Shown one piece after another: positions 27,201 to 34,634 of a stretch of DNA of 64,000 nucleotides (its first letter is position 1; every line of letters starts with the position of its first letter). The DNA is from Paenibacillus brevis. Lineage in GTDB: Bacteria > Bacillota > Bacilli > Paenibacillales > Paenibacillaceae. Under the pieces are notes generated by a model. That model did no database searches and was not told where the DNA came from. It was given only the letters and a program-made list of their open reading frames with translations. Both the position numbers and the translations under genes were made by a program. The stretch lies in the NCBI RefSeq assembly GCF_018919145.1, contig NZ_JAHLQJ010000013.1:103999-167998 (forward strand). Direction: 5' to 3'.

Positions 27201-28129
27201 AAAGCACATTGTTGGAGCTGGAAGGCGAAGTGAGAATTCAGATTCCTGCGGGCGCCGTGTCGGAGGCGGGGATCGTTCGGATCGAGGTTATTGAACCGGA
27301 ACAAGTTCCTGCGAATGGCGGAATGCAAGCTATCAGCCGCATCTTCGAACTGTCCAATACGACAGGCGGCCGGTTTCTTAAGCCGCTCGAGCTTTCTCTC
27401 ATCTATGATGCCAAGCAATTGAAGCCGGGAAGCCAACCGGCTGTGTACTATTACCATGAGAGCCAGAAGCGTTGGATCTTCATCGGCGGTACCGTTCATG
27501 AAGAAGGAACGATTCGCACGGAGATTGGACGCTCTGCGAAGTTTGCCGTCTTTGCCTATGAACCGGCAGGGATGAAGGATATGAATAATCATTGGGCAGC
27601 AAGCTATGTCCATCGCCTTGAGGGGATGAATGTCGTAGCTGGTTACCCGGACGGAAGCTTCCGTCCGGAACAGACTGTAACAAGGCTTGAATTTGCGAAA
27701 TTGCTGACTTCGGCTTTAGGTCTTGAAGCTGCCTCCGGCAACACAAACTTCTCAGATAACGGAGATATCCCGTCATGGGCGCAGCCGCACGTCGCAGCTG
27801 CCGTTGAAGCGGGCCTGATTCTAGGATATGAGGAAGCCGGGACGACAAGCTTCATGGGGATGCGCACAGTGACGCGAGCGGAAGCAGCCGTTATGACGGC
27901 AAGAGCATTGCAGCTCTCTGGAGTGGACGCCGACATCGTGACGGGCAATGTTCCTGAACTGAGAGACGCTTCGGACATTCCAAGCTGGGCAAAGCCGTCA
28001 ATTGATCAGGCATTGTCCGCCGGCATCCTGAGCGGTTACGCGGACGGCGCTTTCCGCGGGGACCAAGCAACGACGAGAGGCGAAGCTGCTGCAATGGTCT
28101 ACAAATTGTTGGCTGCCTTGGGAATATAA
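21233..28129 (+). CDS. Giant SLH-anchored multidomain exoprotein with GH43-like propeller
   Basis: About 2298 aa from TTG 21233, preferred because AAGGGGAG lies seven bases upstream and a proper signal peptide then starts at once, ending near KSYA. An ATG at 21191 adds 14 residues. Order of domains (numbered from 21191): LamG-like 50-260, Big_2 264-350, LamG-like 358-565, three Big_2 570-823, a five-bladed propeller resembling GH43 (DGTIEKYNGYYYAMGTG) 834-1094, a galactose-binding-like region to about 1260, two concanavalin-like domains 1327-1784, an Ig-like domain, a DUF5011-type Ig domain 1887-1959, a Gly-rich linker, a ZU5-like domain 2000-2124 and three SLH repeats (AGYPDGSFRPEQTVTR) to the end. 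It is probably a surface-bound glycan-degrading enzyme; the substrate is unknown. It stands alone. Confidence 0.85.
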   Translation: MGKSFRQFFVFVLIAALVSSAIPGGKSYALETSAAEPGLMAWYKLDAPFDYDNKQVAEDSSGNAHHSISAVGTWVPEGGVYGGALSFNGVTDLVQLNLGSAAAGSYLKDAFTEHSVSFWFKANDTRTQQVLFERGGNTSGLAIQLNANRLEAAVASADVREIVSTPFTDTASWHHVLLTFNNGVFKLYLDGEVADTATAPFTKVNTALNEGGLGARLGVDAFNGGNGGAWFSGMMDDVRFYETAILPSIHVSGVSLDKTQMTTTVSEAVYLTASPQPTFATNRNVTWSSSDETVVTVSVYGPAQAVVEPKNAGSATVTVLTEDGSYMAASEITVLPEWVTIPFDGLEARYKLDTPFNHNGRTVAEDSSGNDHHSVSAIGTWLPNGGIDGGGFSFNGWSDIIQLNTTNDPYLRDEFSEFTAAMWFKPNDLTTRQVLFERGGTAAGMAIQINEGKLETAIVSGGKAFTLSEALTDAGLWHHAAVTFDNGTFKLFLDGQLAGETQTSYSKVAAAANEGAIGARFSIDAFGGDGGGYFNGVMDDVRFYHIATEPIVGAVSATSVTLDRTEMTIGKGLTQELAALILPGHATNQNVIWTSSDESVVTVTPNGTLKAAVQGISEGTAEITIKTVDGGHEARINVTVASIPVEGVKLAPADAEIVVGTTQALTLTFTPENATNQHVRWSSDSPSIASVDESGVVTALLPGTATITVTTEDGGRSDSVNVTVKGIQAEKISLNHPRITLAVGGTHLLSAEILPKNASNLNIAWSSSDSSVAVADASGRVTAVGTGTATISAVTEDGGLTANSEVTVNAFAINEIDNMFRVDSGSEIGKKATLYDGTIEKYNGYYYAMGTGTLGNVYRSKDMIHWESPYMMISNDPSNAPPLVNPADYKELGASDLLYHNGAMFYTFNGTSLLHGDPNTLNTTPDFRNSFWDKKYDSGIDPQLFVAHNGDLVFQRKVNPDEVDPNTGAAKPGRAGLWVWKVESFFNEHGNPGRSQAVETLTTQKGHWGNLNFFNFEGGELYYHNGQYYMLYAANQMFPETGLYETGVAQAGQYDTFTNDTKYPGKLLARNVEELILKYRVLLPTSEHGSQPYQYTFDEPQEGWNNTGSDENGWVSGEGGFGWPEENRSKIPSIYNDGKKTAAEIWSHPNGPASIWAKRSFELDTVPETTVLRYRLQGYGKLYVNGEEFFAFNGQQRAYKMIEVPANLLQAGENVISVEISTNGGPALNFYHLDFGLYDTNGHPVESDIVGPSQPNVIKGPNGFETWVTYKAFWNSNEGQGKDRVYFWDQEMVVDGPTSFDSEGLHPDAWTPTFQDRFDSVSSLQHYDIPEADVSIDDGALYFNAPGESKRVLLNGYAAENFFMEANLRFDENDFGEEGQAGMVVWHQDEDNYVNLLIDRDDRKLVIVSRINGAADISEADLPSTFAFLQDDPRAADFAESYHSLKVYKNGFKLFAELDHYMLNDDRPVFEHEAMAGSGQVGLISNKAKVRVDNVTLTTGLSEYGTYMDGWDAAWQVSDQGLQSPAAREALTAKGDRMLEHEFSVNVNTGALPSSGKAGVILEYIDEQNYVTASTNYATKQFELRKVVDGQEELMAVASAARDTIYGHSNYEEDGQREYVYDLRGEAEVSSAKILWTHGPFQYVEKSFELPESNSPDFGFGSWMGGWSDVPFTYQDKGKGDYHIADFQDHVKTDQLRLSVPSELNRPFSFVLHEEISAQNFYKVVRSKGKIYVWVNNNLIFNAEDPFVNTPAQTGLYTDGIQATYNALTGFDVSGMLMEGDTAMTVKAEVSGQAGSNGWYVSDVLVTLRLQGEGQDEANVFYSLDEGDTWHEYSSPIAISAEGRNSLRYYAIDDAGHPTDTAALTVSIDKTQPIITLKGSPNVTVPLGGTYSEPGATATDNIGPVGEIMVTGDVDTNKVGTYTLRYHVSDQAGNAASEAVRRVMVAGKGGSSETGGSAGQVGQTGGTPVVEDTDPASGSREQQTDVNPGESTLLELEGEVRIQIPAGAVSEAGIVRIEVIEPEQVPANGGMQAISRIFELSNTTGGRFLKPLELSLIYDAKQLKPGSQPAVYYYHESQKRWIFIGGTVHEEGTIRTEIGRSAKFAVFAYEPAGMKDMNNHWAASYVHRLEGMNVVAGYPDGSFRPEQTVTRLEFAKLLTSALGLEAASGNTNFSDNGDIPSWAQPHVAAAVEAGLILGYEEAGTTSFMGMRTVTRAEAAVMTARALQLSGVDADIVTGNVPELRDASDIPSWAKPSIDQALSAGILSGYADGAFRGDQATTRGEAAAMVYKLLAALGI

Positions 28130-28154
28130 TTTCAAAGGACCTGTTTTCTTAAGC

Positions 28155-28214
28155 CCACCCCCTAGAATAGATATTGGAAACCGCTTAGGTTATCCGATGA
28201 TTTCTAGGGGGTGG
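28155..28214. terminator. Long-stem hairpin between convergent genes
   Basis: CCACCCCCTAGAA (28155-28167) and TTCTAGGGGGTGG (28202-28214) form a perfect 13-bp stem with a 34-base loop. It lies between the SLH gene and the convergent anti-sigma-like gene and may end both transcripts. Confidence 0.6.
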
Positions 28215-28236
28215 ATTTTAATGGAGCTCTGCTCGC

Positions 28237-29613
28237 CTATTTATTATGAATCGCAAAGCTTACCGCAAGCTCGTCTTGCAGCTCGAGATCCGTCTGGGGC
28301 ATTGTGCTGAGGAAGTAAGGCTGCGATGCATCCAGCGGCGGATACTCCAATATATATTCGTAGGCAGTATCGCTTACCCGGGTACGCTTCCCGTTATCCG
28401 AGATAAGCAGTTGACCGTCCGGTGTCTCTAGCCACAGTGAGGCATATTGCATATAAGGGCTCTTGCCCTTCACTTCGTAGTAGATTAGTGTTTTATCTTG
28501 CATAAACTCGACGTTCTGCACAACAATTTCTCCAGCCTCTCCCTGTGACAAGACAATCGGATAATCGTGTGTTAGCTTGGTGGTAACTTTCTCTGCATCT
28601 TTATTTCCTACCAACCAGTTAAAGGGCGTAATCTCTGCCCTTGTCGTACCGGGAGCAAGCGGGGCAAAACGCACGGTCCCTTTCGCCATTCCTTTTTTGT
28701 CAACGGTCAGCGATATGTCCAACATTTCAATCAGCATTCCTCTGTCATCTTTAAGCTGGAAGCCCAGCCAGTCGGTATTGCCGGTATAGAAAAAGTCCAG
28801 CTTCGTTGTTGCCGGAGTAGCCAAATATCCGGTTAACCGGAGCCGATCCCCATGCCAACTCGCTGAATAACCGTCTGCAAGCAAAATATACTCGCTGTCC
28901 GCAACGCGATTTTCGACGTTTACCTTAAAGCTCCATTCGCCGCTGACTTCCGATGGATTTCCTGCTTTCATGCCGCTCACGCCGCCGATAAGAAGCTCTA
29001 GCTCGAAGCGATCCTCCTTCTGAGGTTCATCCAAATCGATCGTTATAATTCCGGCCGCATGTTTGTCATCAATAAGATGCGGTTTCGCACTTAGCCTGGC
29101 ATCGGGACGAAATATACCGTTGACGCTGACCTTGACATTCTCCAAGAACATCAAATTCGCCGCCTGCTCTGAAACCACCTCATAACCTATAGACAATCTT
29201 GCGCCGTCATACAGAACATTTTGCAGCTTAATCGTGACTCCCTGATCTTTGGCTTCCTCATTTACATCTGAAGTAAGCCCAGATTCTTCCCCTATTACGA
29301 TTCCGCTATCTCCCGCAAAATCAAATATATTCCCCTCAAACACCTTGCCGATGACCGGAATTTTTCGCAATTGCTCCGCCGAAGCCGGGAAAATGGACAA
29401 AAGACCGATCAAGGCAATTACAAATACGATCATACTGATCGAGGTGAGAAGCCGTCTGGAACGAAATCCGTTAGCCCTCGCGGGGAAAACCCTTTTTGTC
29501 GTATCTAATTCTTTCAATACCCGAGCCTTTAACTGAATTTGAGGCAATCTGGTCTCGTTGAATATCCGTTGCAGTTCCCGCTCTTCAGCAGGAAAGACTT
29601 CGGCTTTGTTCAT
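28237..29613 (-). CDS. DUF4179-type membrane anti-sigma-like protein
   Basis: 458 aa from the ATG at 29613, which has GGGAGG upstream; an upstream extension of the frame is not supported by a ribosome site. The cytoplasmic N-terminal part (about 45 residues) is followed by a single membrane segment (SMIVFVIALIGLLSIF). Then comes QLRKIPVIGKVF, typical of DUF4179 proteins, and a large extracytoplasmic beta-rich domain. Such proteins sit next to ECF sigma factors and are thought to hold them at the membrane until a signal is sensed outside. The start overlaps the sigma gene by 29 bases, so the pair is coupled. Confidence 0.8.
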   Translation of the reverse strand: MNKAEVFPAEERELQRIFNETRLPQIQLKARVLKELDTTKRVFPARANGFRSRRLLTSISMIVFVIALIGLLSIFPASAEQLRKIPVIGKVFEGNIFDFAGDSGIVIGEESGLTSDVNEEAKDQGVTIKLQNVLYDGARLSIGYEVVSEQAANLMFLENVKVSVNGIFRPDARLSAKPHLIDDKHAAGIITIDLDEPQKEDRFELELLIGGVSGMKAGNPSEVSGEWSFKVNVENRVADSEYILLADGYSASWHGDRLRLTGYLATPATTKLDFFYTGNTDWLGFQLKDDRGMLIEMLDISLTVDKKGMAKGTVRFAPLAPGTTRAEITPFNWLVGNKDAEKVTTKLTHDYPIVLSQGEAGEIVVQNVEFMQDKTLIYYEVKGKSPYMQYASLWLETPDGQLLISDNGKRTRVSDTAYEYILEYPPLDASQPYFLSTMPQTDLELQDELAVSFAIHNK

Positions 29614-30157
29614 CGGTCTCGCCCTCCCTTTCAGAAATACCGTTTTTAAGTTTTCGCTTCGCACGCTCATATCTTTTACGGACTGCAGCATAGCTCATAT
29701 TGAGCTGTTCCGCGATATCCTCGAATCGATTCTCCTCCACAATCCGCAGCAAAATAATATGCCTGTCCTCCGGCTTCAGACGCAGCATCGTCTGACGAAG
29801 CTCAGCGTTGTATTCTGCTTCAGGTTCCTGATCCGGTTCCGCCCCAGGGACCGTCCCCGCGAAAAGACGGATTAGACGCTCATAGGTTTTTGCCCGCTTC
29901 AGTTTGTTCAGGCATTCGCGATAAGCGATTTTGTATAACCACGCTCCGAAATAAGTCCCCTCCTGGTACTGATCAAGCCGTTCGAATCCTTTGATGAACA
30001 CATCCTGCGTTACATCCTCCGCCTCCTGAAGCTGTCCCAGCATATGAAAACAATAGCGAAAGATCCGCTGCTGATAAGCTTCAACCAGCCGTCCGTAGCC
30101 TTCCTTGTCTCCCAGCTTAACGGCCTTTACAATTTGCTCCGCTTCCATCCGGTCCAC
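29585..30157 (-). CDS. ECF-type RNA polymerase sigma factor
   Basis: 190 aa from GTG 30157, chosen because AAGGAGG lies six bases upstream; the frame continues to 30223 without such a site. Sigma region 2 (YQQRIFRYCFHMLGQLQEAE, then DVTQDVFIKGFERL and AWLYKIAYRECLNKL) and region 4 (LRLKPEDRHIILLRIVEENR, then FEDIAEQLNMSYAAVRKRYE) are both clear. They are joined by an acidic linker (PDQEPEAEYN). It directs RNA polymerase to a small regulon, probably including its own operon. The target promoter was not identified with confidence. Confidence 0.92.
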   Translation of the reverse strand: MDRMEAEQIVKAVKLGDKEGYGRLVEAYQQRIFRYCFHMLGQLQEAEDVTQDVFIKGFERLDQYQEGTYFGAWLYKIAYRECLNKLKRAKTYERLIRLFAGTVPGAEPDQEPEAEYNAELRQTMLRLKPEDRHIILLRIVEENRFEDIAEQLNMSYAAVRKRYERAKRKLKNGISEREGETDEQSRSLSC

Positions 30158-30291
30158 GTTCTGCCTCCTTTCTCGTTGACTTGATTTGCTTATGTAACAA
30201 TCCTGCTCCTGATTTTGGGACATCTTGTCCTTAATTTATTATCTGTTTCTTCGGATCATCTAGCTTACGATGTTCGCTCTATATAACAACG

Positions 30292-30310
30292 AAAACCCCA
30301 GTACCTGGGG
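30292..30310 (-). terminator. Terminator of the dgk-dck operon
   Basis: On the minus strand CCCCAG-GTA-CTGGGG runs into TTTTC, 45 bases after the dck stop. A second possible pairing with flanking GGTACC is seen. Confidence 0.75.
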
Positions 30311-30354
30311 TACCGGGGTAAAAAATACTAGCTCGCGCGATTGACGTCCTCTCG

Positions 30355-31017
30355 CTATATTGCCCGCAACGCTCTTGAGTCCTGAATGATCTTCGCGACT
30401 TGGCGGATGATTTCGTCCAGTGCAGCTTCATCGGTAGCATCGTATTCATCGATATTCAGCCGCAGTACCGGGCAGGCATGGAACTCACTGATCCATTTGG
30501 CGTACCGCTGATGCATGTGCTCCCAATACGAAATGTCCGTTTGGATTTCCATTTCCCGGCCGCGCAGACGGATACGATTCAAGATGGATGGAAGTTCGCC
30601 CTCCAGGTAGATCAATACGTCCGGGTGCGGGAAATAGGGCGTCATGACCATGGCCTCAAACAGGCTGTTGTAGGTCTCATAATCGGTAAGGGACATCGTG
30701 CCTTGATCGGCGTGCATTTTGGCGAAGATGCCGGTGTCCTCGTAGATGGAACGATCCTGCACGAAGCCGCCGCCTGCCTCCACGATAGCTTTCTGCTCCT
30801 TAAAGCGCTCGGCCAGGAAGTAAATTTGCAGATGGAAGCTCCAGCGTTCAAAATCATGATAAAACTTCTCCAGATAAGGATTTGTATCGACCTTTTCCAT
30901 TGAAGTACGGAAGCCGAGGCGGGCGGCCAAGGCATTGGTCAGCGTGGATTTTCCAACCCCGACAGTACCTGCTACCGTGATTAATGCATCTTTGGGAATG
31001 TTAAATTCATGGCTCAT
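30355..31017 (-). CDS. dck: Deoxyadenosine/deoxycytidine kinase
   Basis: 220 aa. Phosphorylates deoxyadenosine and deoxycytidine for nucleotide salvage in the cytoplasm. The P-loop GTVGVGKST is at about residues 17-25. YLEKFYHDFERWSFHLQIYF, the DRS motif (QDRSIYEDTGIFAK) and FPHPDVLIYLEG closely match B. subtilis YaaF (Dck). It starts three bases after the stop of dgk, the same pair found in B. subtilis but in reversed order. Substrate preference is assigned by similarity to Dck and not to Dgk. Confidence 0.88.
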   Translation of the reverse strand: MSHEFNIPKDALITVAGTVGVGKSTLTNALAARLGFRTSMEKVDTNPYLEKFYHDFERWSFHLQIYFLAERFKEQKAIVEAGGGFVQDRSIYEDTGIFAKMHADQGTMSLTDYETYNSLFEAMVMTPYFPHPDVLIYLEGELPSILNRIRLRGREMEIQTDISYWEHMHQRYAKWISEFHACPVLRLNIDEYDATDEAALDEIIRQVAKIIQDSRALRAI

Positions 31018-31020
31018 CGT

Positions 31021-31641
31021 CTATAAGTGCTCCTTTATCTTGGCAACGATCTGCTCGAAATCCTCCGGACGTTCAACAAAGTCCAGCTTATCGCCATCAA
31101 TCGTAATAATGACCGTATCCGGCTCTTGTGCCCGAATATGTGAGATGGCTGTCTCGTAGTCCTCTACCAGTTGGGACAGATATCCCGCATCGAAGTTTTG
31201 TTCAAAGTCGCGGCCGCGCTTCTGAATTCTGTGCAGCAGGGTATCAAGATCAGCCTTGATGTATACGATCAGGTTAGGCTTCGGCAGGTCATCCGTCAAC
31301 AAATGATAAATCTGCCGGTATTTATCCAGTTGAACGCCGGAGAGCGTGCGCTCGGCGAAAATCATGTTCTTGTAGATATGATAATCCGAGACAATCGGTT
31401 GGTAGGCGTGCGACGGATTAAGCAGGGTATCGCCCAACTGCTTGTAACGGTTGCATAAAAAGAACATTTCCAGCTGAAAGGCCCATTCCTCGATGTTTTG
31501 ATAGAATTTGTCCAGGAAAGGGTTCTCTTCTACGATTTCCTTCATTAATGTAAAATCAAACCGTTGGGCAAGCATCGTGCTGAGCGTTGTTTTTCCTGCT
31601 CCGATCGCACCCTCCACGGCTATGTATGGATTTTGTTTCAT
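31021..31641 (-). CDS. dgk: Deoxyguanosine kinase
   Basis: 206 aa from ATG 31641, which has GGAGG about ten bases upstream; an in-frame TTG at 31659 is the other option. P-loop GAIGAGKTT. EWAFQLEMFFLCNRYKQL, SDYHIYKNMIFAERTL and YHLLTDDLPKPNLIVYIKA match B. subtilis YaaG (Dgk). Works in deoxyguanosine salvage and forms an operon with dck. Confidence 0.88.
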   Translation of the reverse strand: MKQNPYIAVEGAIGAGKTTLSTMLAQRFDFTLMKEIVEENPFLDKFYQNIEEWAFQLEMFFLCNRYKQLGDTLLNPSHAYQPIVSDYHIYKNMIFAERTLSGVQLDKYRQIYHLLTDDLPKPNLIVYIKADLDTLLHRIQKRGRDFEQNFDAGYLSQLVEDYETAISHIRAQEPDTVIITIDGDKLDFVERPEDFEQIVAKIKEHL

Positions 31642-31883
31642 CTCTTGATGGTCCTCCAATCCTCACTTGCCTGCAAACAGGCTAAAATATTGTAACATAG
31701 ATTTTATTATCCGTGATGGCTTCCTGGACAAGATAGAGGATATTTTGCGAATTTCATTTTGATGCTCAGGTTGTTGTCACACCTGAATTGGAGTAAAATG
31801 CTGTCCATAGAATAGCTTGCTCAGGTCGGATCCGGATGAATACCGGATGCTGCCGCGGAGAAGAGCAACGCATAGAGAGGAAC

Positions 31884-32408
31884 GTGAATGAAGTGCAATT
31901 AGCGACTTTTGCGGGCGGATGCTTTTGGTGCATGGTAACGCCGTTTGAGGAATTGCCGGGTATCGGCGGCATTGTATCGGGATATATGGGTGGCACCAAA
32001 GAAAATCCTACTTATGAAGAAGTAAAAACAGGCACGACGGGACACTATGAGGTTGTACAAATTACGTATGATCCGGCGATTTTTCCCTATGAGCGATTAC
32101 TTGAATTGTATTGGCCTCAAGTGGATCCGACGGATCCGCACGGTCAGTTTCAGGATCGGGGCCCGCAATACAGAACGGCAATCTTCTGCCATAATGAACA
32201 GCAGCGGGAAGCAGCTCTGCAATCGAAGCTGGCGCTGGAACAAAGCGGGCGTTTCGACAAGCCGATTGTAACTGAAATTATACCGGCGAAGACCTTCTAT
32301 CCGGCTGAGGATTACCACCAGGATTACCATAAGAAGAACCCGAAGCATTATAAGGAGGACCGCGAGCAGTCCGGACGGGATGAGTTCATTCAAGCCAACT
32401 GGAAATAA
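31884..32408 (+). CDS. msrA: Peptide-methionine (S)-S-oxide reductase MsrA
   Basis: 174 aa from GTG 31884, preceded by GAGAGG at rather short spacing; the frame is open 48 bases further upstream. Reduces the S form of methionine sulfoxide in proteins. The active-site motif GGCFWC is near the N-terminus (about residues 11-16), with the nucleophilic Cys. HYEVVQITYDP and DRGPQYRTAIF are typical of MsrA. The C-terminal end has no second Cys pair as in some MsrA proteins, so the resolving residue is unclear. No msrB fusion or neighbour. Confidence 0.93.
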   Translation: MNEVQLATFAGGCFWCMVTPFEELPGIGGIVSGYMGGTKENPTYEEVKTGTTGHYEVVQITYDPAIFPYERLLELYWPQVDPTDPHGQFQDRGPQYRTAIFCHNEQQREAALQSKLALEQSGRFDKPIVTEIIPAKTFYPAEDYHQDYHKKNPKHYKEDREQSGRDEFIQANWK

Positions 32409-32486
32409 GCGATTGTCTCTGCGTAAGCGGAGTGAAAATATGTTACAATAGAAGCTGTGACTTTGTGAAGCGAGAGGAAAGTGAGA

Positions 32487-34067
32487 ATGAGCACTGGATT
32501 GGATAATTTGCAGCAGGAAGTAGATAAACGAAGAACCTTCGCGATTATTTCCCACCCGGACGCCGGGAAGACGACGTTGACGGAGAAGCTGCTCTTGTTC
32601 GGCGGAGCGATTCGCTTGGCCGGCTCGGTCAAGGCGCGCAAGGCAAGCAAGCACGCGACCAGCGACTGGATGGAGATTGAGAAGCAGCGGGGAATCTCGG
32701 TTACCTCTTCTGTAATGCAATTTGATTATAACGGACATCGGATTAATATTTTGGACACGCCGGGGCACCAGGACTTCAGTGAGGATACTTACCGGACGTT
32801 GACGGCTGCGGATAGCGCGGTGATGCTGATCGACGTGGCGAAGGGTGTCGAAGTACAGACGATCAAGCTGTTTCAAGTCTGTGCGAAACGGGGCATACCA
32901 ATTTTCACCTTCATTAACAAGCTGGACCGTGAAGGACGGAGTCCATTTGAGTTGATGGAGGAAATCGAGCAGGTGCTCGGCATCCGTTCGGTGCCGATGA
33001 ACTGGCCAATCGGGATGGGCCGGGAGCTTTGCGGTGTCTATGACCGGATGAAGAACCAGGTGGAGCTGTTCCAGGGAGAGGATCACTCCAAGATCGAGGT
33101 TCGCAAGGTGGAAGACTATAATGATCCCAAAATCCGCGAGATGGCCGGCGAATATTTGCACGATCAATTGTGTCAGGATCTGGAGCTGCTCGATGTGGCC
33201 GGAGACCCGTTTGACCTTGAAAAGGTAAAGCGCGGCGAGCTGACCCCGGTCTTCTTCGGCAGTGCAGTTAATAATTTCGGAGTGCAGACCTTCCTCGAGA
33301 ATTTCCTGCAGCTTGCGCCTAAGCCGGAACCCCGCCGCAGTACCTCGGGACTCGTGGAACCGACGAACGAGAAGTTCTCGGGTTACGTCTTCAAGATTCA
33401 GGCTAATATGAACCCGGCTCACCGGGACCGGATTGCCTTTCTGCGTATTGTATCCGGGAAGTTCGAACGCGGCATGAGCGTGAAGCATGTGCGGGCCGGC
33501 AAGGAGATCAAGCTGTCTCAGCCGCAGCAATTCCTCGCCCAGGATCGGGATATCGTGTCGGAGGCTTATCCTGGAGATATTATCGGTCTGTTCGATCCGG
33601 GAATTTTCCGGATCGGCGACTCCTTGAGCCAGAGCAGCGAGGTCGTATTCGATGAATTGCCGACGTTCTCGCCGGAGATATTCGCCAAGGTTACGGTCAA
33701 GAACGCGCTCAAGCATAAGCAGTATCAAAAGGGAATCGACCAGTTGACCGAGGAAGGGACCATTCAGGTGTTCACGACGGTGGGCTTCGAAGATACGCTG
33801 CTGGGCGTTGTCGGACAGCTCCAATTCGAGGTGTTCGAATACCGGATGAAGGGAGAATACGGCGTGGATGTTCAGCTTCAGCGCATGCCGTTCCAATTCG
33901 CCCGCTGGATTGTTGCCGATAAGGTCGATCCGTCCAAGTTCCGGATTAATTCAACATTGGTGAAGGACAAAAAGGGCAATTATGTTGTCTTGTTCGAGAA
34001 TGAGTACGCGATGCGTACGGCCATGGAGAAGAATCCGGACGCGAAGTTCCTGGAGACTGCGCCGTAA
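32487..34067 (+). CDS. prfC: Peptide chain release factor 3
   Basis: 526 aa from ATG 32487 (AGAGGAAA upstream); a GTG six bases earlier is less well placed. GTPase that removes RF1/RF2 from the ribosome after termination. G1 SHPDAGKTTLTEKLL, switch I RGISVTSS, G3 DTPGHQDFSEDTYRT and G4 NKLDREG are intact, followed by the RF3 domains (QFARWIVAD near the end). Long open frames on the other strand here are shadows. Monocistronic, with a strong terminator. Confidence 0.97.
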   Translation: MSTGLDNLQQEVDKRRTFAIISHPDAGKTTLTEKLLLFGGAIRLAGSVKARKASKHATSDWMEIEKQRGISVTSSVMQFDYNGHRINILDTPGHQDFSEDTYRTLTAADSAVMLIDVAKGVEVQTIKLFQVCAKRGIPIFTFINKLDREGRSPFELMEEIEQVLGIRSVPMNWPIGMGRELCGVYDRMKNQVELFQGEDHSKIEVRKVEDYNDPKIREMAGEYLHDQLCQDLELLDVAGDPFDLEKVKRGELTPVFFGSAVNNFGVQTFLENFLQLAPKPEPRRSTSGLVEPTNEKFSGYVFKIQANMNPAHRDRIAFLRIVSGKFERGMSVKHVRAGKEIKLSQPQQFLAQDRDIVSEAYPGDIIGLFDPGIFRIGDSLSQSSEVVFDELPTFSPEIFAKVTVKNALKHKQYQKGIDQLTEEGTIQVFTTVGFEDTLLGVVGQLQFEVFEYRMKGEYGVDVQLQRMPFQFARWIVADKVDPSKFRINSTLVKDKKGNYVVLFENEYAMRTAMEKNPDAKFLETAP

Positions 34068-34119
34068 GGAGCTCTCTTCAAAGGAGCAGCTAAACCAAAT
34101 GTATATCCAAACTTATAAT

Positions 34120-34162
34120 AAACGCCTTCGTCTGCCGATATCACAGCTCGAAGGCGTTTTTT
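34120..34162 (+). terminator. Terminator of prfC
   Basis: AAACGCCTTCG (34120-34130) and CGAAGGCGTTT (34149-34159) form an 11-bp perfect stem followed by Ts. Confidence 0.9.
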
Positions 34163-34180
34163 ATGGATATGCAAGAAGGG

Positions 34181-34218
34181 CCCCGCAAAGAGGACATGCG
34201 CTGTACCGCTTTGCGGGG
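34181..34218 (-). terminator. Probable terminator of sspI
   Basis: CCCCGCAAAG (34181-34190) and CTTTGCGGGG (34209-34218) form a 10-bp perfect stem just after the sspI stop on the minus strand. The T-run is weak. Confidence 0.55.
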
Positions 34219-34232
34219 GTCGGGCGAAACCT

Positions 34233-34466
34233 TTATTTCAATGGCTGGAGATTCGACTGTTCGAGCTGGTGATGCACCAGAGAGACAATCTCATCCTGTT
34301 TGGCTGGATCGATGTTTCTCCACATCATCTCAAAGACGACGCCAAGTCCGGGAAGAGCAGCTTCCTGAGCGCCGATCGAGCCCTCAATCATCTCATGAAG
34401 TCCGGCCTCGTCCTGTCCGTGCATTTTGTGCATAACGGCTTGTCGCAAATCCATAATGATTGGCAT
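34233..34466 (-). CDS. sspI: Small acid-soluble spore protein I
   Basis: 77 aa; ATG 34466 has AAGGAGGG seven bases upstream, so the protein starts MPIIMDLRQAV and not at the inner Met. MDLRQAVMHKMHG, GLHEMIEGSI, LPGLGVVFEMMWRN and the C-terminal DEIVSLVHHQLE match B. subtilis SspI. A minor spore-core protein made in the forespore. No confident SigG promoter was found upstream. Confidence 0.9.
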   Translation of the reverse strand: MPIIMDLRQAVMHKMHGQDEAGLHEMIEGSIGAQEAALPGLGVVFEMMWRNIDPAKQDEIVSLVHHQLEQSNLQPLK

Positions 34467-34568
34467 CGGTTACCCTCCTTGAAATCGTAGTTGCCCGCTA
34501 TATAGCGTGCCCTGCAATTGCCCGGGAAATTCAAGTTTGCACCATGGTATGATATACTTAACAAACGA

Positions 34569-34592
34569 GTTCAAAAAGTCGGTTTTTTGAAC
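34569..34592 (+). other. Hairpin in the 5' leader of the Ktr-type gene
   Basis: GTTCAAAA (34569-34576) and TTTTGAAC (34585-34592) form an 8-bp stem, followed by CCTTTTT. It lies 43 bases before the start codon. It could be an attenuator or a dimeric operator. No known riboswitch motif was recognised. Confidence 0.35.
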
Positions 34593-34634
34593 AACCTTTT
34601 TCCAATTATGAAGTCGTTCAGGTGGTGTAAATAG

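Noticed and set aside
32097..33896. 599-codon open frame on the minus strand across msrA and prfC
   Set aside because: Lies opposite two well-identified genes; the product is Leu/His/Arg-rich without domain features, as expected for an antisense shadow.
34569..34592. Riboswitch upstream of the Ktr-type gene
   Set aside because: Only one simple hairpin is present; the conserved parts of the c-di-AMP (ydaO) element are missing.
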